7,630 nucleotides of DNA from Clostridia bacterium (lineage in GTDB: Bacteria; Bacillota; Clostridia; Oscillospirales; Acutalibacteraceae): positions 1 through 7,630 of the forward strand of contig JAFRZS010000169.1 of NCBI GenBank assembly GCA_017442445.1. The letters are read 5' to 3'. Below, piece by piece: positions 6,501-7,630 of the stretch. Within the stretch, counting starts at the first letter, position 1. Every line of letters begins with the position of its first letter. A program made the translations under genes and the position numbers. Below the pieces are notes generated by a model. That model made no database searches. It was given only the letters and a program-made list of their open reading frames with translations, and was not told the DNA's origin.

Positions 6501-6520
6501 TTTTGCATATAAATGCAAAA
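6501..6520. repeat. Inverted repeat TTTTGCAT-4-ATGCAAAA
   Basis: Perfect 8-bp arms at 6501-6508 and 6513-6520 with a 4-nt loop. It lies between the terminator of the first XRE gene and the -35 of the PAP2 promoter. It could be a back-up terminator (AT-rich, runs of A and T on both sides) or an upstream regulatory site; the sequence does not decide. Confidence 0.4.
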
Positions 6521-6553
6521 AAACGGCAACACAATCAAAAATGCATTGCCGTT
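6517..6553 (-). terminator. Intrinsic terminator of the first XRE gene
   Basis: Minus-strand AACGGCAA (6553-6546) pairs with TTGCCGTT (6529-6522) across a 16-nt loop, followed by TTTTT (6521-6517). The stem includes the last two bases of the TAA stop codon. The second XRE gene has a closely similar terminator at 6898-6931. Confidence 0.88.
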
Positions 6554-6758
6554 AATCATCTACTCCCAATAAAAAGTCTGCCGAGACCTTGAAGAATTTA
6601 CATAAGCTGACAATATCGTCAATCCCGGGCTCGTATTTTCCGCACTCGATGTAGGAGATTTTTCGCTGTGTCATACCGACCGCATTGCCGAGCTGTGTCT
6701 GATTCATATCTGCATCTTCTCTGAGATTTCTGATTTTTTCACCAAATGTCAATTTCAT
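6552..6758 (-). CDS. XRE (Cro/CI-type) helix-turn-helix regulator 1, 68 aa
   Basis: Single-domain DNA-binding protein, probably a dimeric repressor. The five-helix HTH_3 domain fills the whole chain: helix 2 around MNQTQLGNAVG (18-28), recognition helix around TQRKISYIECG (30-40), followed by EPGIDDIVSLCKFFKVSADFLLG, the usual family ending. There is no sensor, oligomerisation or peptidase domain. Start: TGAGGTGAG just before ATG. A terminator overlaps its stop. Upstream, facing away, is a plus-strand promoter with two 17-bp operator-like sites that this protein presumably recognises, but no gene follows that promoter. A second XRE gene with the same arrangement lies immediately upstream. Small XRE proteins of this size occur in phage, toxin-antitoxin and bacteriocin loci; no toxin is seen here. 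Confidence 0.93.
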   Translation of the reverse strand: MKLTFGEKIRNLREDADMNQTQLGNAVGMTQRKISYIECGKYEPGIDDIVSLCKFFKVSADFLLGVDD

Positions 6759-6772
6759 ATTCTCACCTCAAC

Positions 6773-6801
6773 AGATATTTTATGCTAGACGCAAAATATC
6801 T
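6773..6801. repeat. Inverted repeat AGATATTTT-11-AAAATATCT
   Basis: Perfect 9-bp arms at 6773-6781 and 6793-6801. The right arm overlaps the outer operator of module 1. It lies in the presumed 5' leader of the first XRE gene, ending just upstream of its ribosome site, so it could act as RNA hairpin or as an additional DNA site. Confidence 0.4.
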
Positions 6802-6829
6802 ATTGACTTATAGACAGAAAACGTCTATA
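6786..6829. promoter_or_regulatory. Tandem 17-bp operators, module 1 (TAGAC-N7-GTCTA type)
   Basis: Inner site TAGACAGAAAACGTCTA (6811-6827) is a perfect inverted repeat, extendable to 8-bp arms at 6808-6830. Outer site TAGACGCAAAATATCTA (6786-6802) matches in four of five bases of one half-site and all of the other. Centres are 25 bp apart. The outer site abuts the -35; the inner lies between -35 and -10 of the plus-strand promoter. They are the likely targets of XRE regulator 1. Confidence 0.72.
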
Positions 6830-6831
6830 AT
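6803..6831 (+). promoter_or_regulatory. Orphan sigma-A promoter, module 1, divergent from XRE regulator 1
   Basis: Plus-strand TTGACT (6803-6808), 17-bp spacer, TATAAT (6826-6831). The predicted start is near 6838. No convincing gene follows; a transcript would run into the tail of the second XRE gene as antisense. Confidence 0.78.
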
Positions 6832-6922
6832 TGAATAAATAATTACATTTTTTGGAGAAAGGGGAATAAAAACTGAAAAATTTTGAGCTTTGAAGATAAA
6901 AAATCGGTAACACAAAACTGTA
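6832..6922 (+). other. Leader with ribosome-site-like sequence but no gene (possible remnant of a lost target gene)
   Basis: Behind the module 1 promoter a purine-rich GGAGAAAGGGG (6854-6864) stands about where the AGGAGG of module 2 stands relative to its promoter. Eight bases on, CTGAAAAATTTTGAGCTT opens a frame that stops after six codons; a TTG frame starting within it runs only to the next terminator. Either the original divergent gene was deleted, leaving its control region, or the product is a small RNA or very short peptide. No stable plus-strand terminator is visible. Confidence 0.4.
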
Positions 6923-6931
6923 TTACCGATT
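6898..6931 (-). terminator. Intrinsic terminator of the second XRE gene
   Basis: Minus-strand AATCGGTAA (6931-6923) pairs with TTACCGATT (6910-6902) over a 12-nt loop, followed by a T tract (6903-6898). The TAA stop codon is part of the stem. It resembles the terminator of the first XRE gene, with a C-G pair replaced by T-A in the stem (CGGCAA versus CGGTAA). Confidence 0.88.
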
Positions 6932-7138
6932 GATTTCAGGATTATTTGTGAGATCAAGGAGATAATCAATGCTGACACCGTAAAACTCAGATAATTTAAT
7001 GAGTACCTCAGCAGTAAGAGCGATTACACCTGTTTCGTATTGGGAATATGTATTCTGCGATACATTTAAAAACTGTGCTATTTCTTTTTGTTTTATATCT
7101 CTGTCTTCGCGAATTGCCCTTAGATTCTTGAATTGCAT
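6923..7138 (-). CDS. XRE (Cro/CI-type) helix-turn-helix regulator 2, 71 aa
   Basis: Single HTH_3 domain protein, probably a dimeric repressor. Helix 2 is around IKQKEIAQFLN (15-25), and the recognition helix around SQNTYSQYETG (27-37), a very typical XRE pattern. The tail is LTAEVLIKLSEFYGVSIDYLLDLTNNPE. There is no effector domain. Start: TGAGGTGG shortly before ATG, almost the same leader as regulator 1 (TGAGGTGAG). A divergent plus-strand promoter 65 bp away carries two 17-bp sites built as TATCT-N7-AGATA and drives a secreted peptidase-like gene, the obvious regulatory target. The protein is clearly a different sequence from regulator 1, especially in the recognition helix, which fits the different operator sequences. 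Confidence 0.94.
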   Translation of the reverse strand: MQFKNLRAIREDRDIKQKEIAQFLNVSQNTYSQYETGVIALTAEVLIKLSEFYGVSIDYLLDLTNNPEINR

Positions 7139-7186
7139 AATGCCACCTCAGATAATGTATAAATTACTGTAATGAATATTATGCAA

Positions 7187-7228
7187 TATCTGTAATCAAG
7201 ATATTGACATTTATCTGTAATACAGATA
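7187..7228. promoter_or_regulatory. Tandem 17-bp operators, module 2 (TATCT-N7-AGATA type)
   Basis: Inner site TATCTGTAATACAGATA (7212-7228) has perfect 7-bp arms around AAT. Outer site TATCTGTAATCAAGATA (7187-7203) shares the first ten bases and extends to perfect 8-bp arms at 7184-7191 and 7199-7206. Centres are 25 bp apart. The outer site abuts the -35; the inner fills the spacer and touches the -10. Likely bound by XRE regulator 2. A weaker half-match, ACTGTAAT, occurs at 7166-7173. Confidence 0.8.
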
Positions 7229-7232
7229 TAAT
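7204..7232 (+). promoter_or_regulatory. Consensus sigma-A promoter of the secreted peptidase-like gene
   Basis: Plus-strand TTGACA (7204-7209), 17-bp spacer, TATAAT (7227-7232): a perfect consensus. The predicted start is near 7239, with AGGAGG at 7253-7258. Such a strong promoter with operators in the spacer fits tight repression with high output when released. Confidence 0.93.
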
Positions 7233-7265
7233 TATTGAAAAATAATAAAATTAGGAGGAAAAATC

Positions 7266-7630
7266 ATGAAAACAACTAAAAAAATCCTAAGTTTCGCCCT
7301 TGCACTCATTATGTGCTTCACCATCATCCCGATAATGGATTTGGGGATAGAAGCAAGTGCAATTACTCAGAGCGAGTTTGATGCTAAATTAAATTCTCTA
7401 AGAAGCACATATCCTAATTATAGCACTTGGACAGGCAGATATGCAGGCGGTTCTCAGTGTTGGGGTTTTGCTCGATTAGTAGCTGATAATGTATTTGGTG
7501 GTAGCCATTCATCGTGGCCTACCGTTTACAGTATTTCCGGAGTAAAAGCCGGAGATATTTTACAGTACGGTAATACAAGCGGTTCGGGGCATACTGTTTT
7601 TGTTACATCAGTATCGGGTAATACGATATA
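7266..7630 (+). CDS. Secreted cysteine-peptidase-like (CHAP/NlpC-P60-like) protein, partial (first 121 residues)
   Basis: The 5' part of a gene that leaves the window. Residues 1-32 are a signal peptide: KTTKK, a hydrophobic core (about 7-24), and a probable cleavage after EASA (32). The mature part contains GGSQCWGFARLVAD (61-74) and GDILQYGNTSGSGHTVFVT (96-114). Cys65 followed by an aromatic/Gly helix, then GD and His109 in a strand, is the arrangement of papain-like cell-wall hydrolases (CHAP, NlpC/P60), where Cys attacks an amide of peptidoglycan. The short Cys-to-His distance of 44 residues makes it a compact variant. The family call is tentative and the third catalytic residue would be outside or at the edge. 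AGGAGG lies seven bases before ATG. It is the only plus-strand gene, driven by a perfect promoter with operators of XRE regulator 2. Function could be wall remodelling or attack on other cells. Confidence 0.72.
   Translation, partial: MKTTKKILSFALALIMCFTIIPIMDLGIEASAITQSEFDAKLNSLRSTYPNYSTWTGRYAGGSQCWGFARLVADNVFGGSHSSWPTVYSISGVKAGDILQYGNTSGSGHTVFVTSVSGNTI

Noticed and set aside
6552..7138. Toxin-antitoxin or prophage remnant around the two XRE genes
   Set aside because: No toxin-like gene, integrase, attachment repeat or phage structural gene is visible. The small XRE genes alone do not establish either.
7164..7180. Third module 2 operator
   Set aside because: It shares ACTGTAAT with the other two, but its right half-site does not match and the spacing is 23 instead of 25 bp.

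Overview
The window looks like chromosomal DNA from an anaerobic Clostridia-type Firmicute, probably a gut Oscillospirales/Ruminococcus-like lineage. This is inferred from modest GC with AT-rich intergenic regions, strong AGGAGG-type ribosome sites, consensus sigma-A promoters, a classical T-box leader, a DUF5058-type membrane protein and small XRE regulators. Taxonomy cannot be fixed from the sequence alone. Everything is read on the minus strand except the last gene and one orphan promoter.

Region 1 (1-2552, minus) is a tRNA-dependent asparagine (amidotransferase) operon. A perfect consensus promoter drives a T-box leader. The leader is followed by a 690-residue aspartyl-tRNA synthetase whose last ~85 residues are a GatC subunit, that is, an AspRS-GatC fusion. 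Next comes the start of a GatA-like gene that leaves the window. The likely specifier in the T-box is GAAC, containing overlapping GAA (Glu) and AAC (Asn) codons. This fits an operon making Asn-tRNA from Asp-tRNA(Asn) rather than a plain aspS gene. The GatA-like protein begins about 65 residues late compared with normal GatA and appears to carry Asp where the catalytic Lys should be.

Region 2 (2601-6496, minus) is a tightly packed four-gene operon with its own promoter and terminator. It encodes a PAP2 lipid phosphatase, a DUF5058-type membrane protein, a second small polytopic membrane protein, and a membrane-anchored M20 metallopeptidase. Gene junctions are 1-nt overlaps or gaps of a few bases, so the proteins probably work together at the membrane. 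The two middle proteins may form a transporter and the M20 enzyme may hydrolyse its substrate. The substrate is unknown.

Region 3 (6498-7630) is an accessory-looking regulatory stretch. It has two small XRE (Cro/CI-type) repressor genes on the minus strand, each with a divergent plus-strand promoter. The two promoters have the same layout to the base: two 17-bp operators with 5-bp half-sites, 25 bp apart, one abutting the -35 and one lying between -35 and -10, but with different operator sequences (TAGAC-N7-GTCTA versus TATCT-N7-AGATA). The second promoter drives a secreted cysteine-peptidase-like protein that runs off the end. The first has a promoter and ribosome site but no gene behind it, and looks like a decayed sister module or a source of a small RNA.
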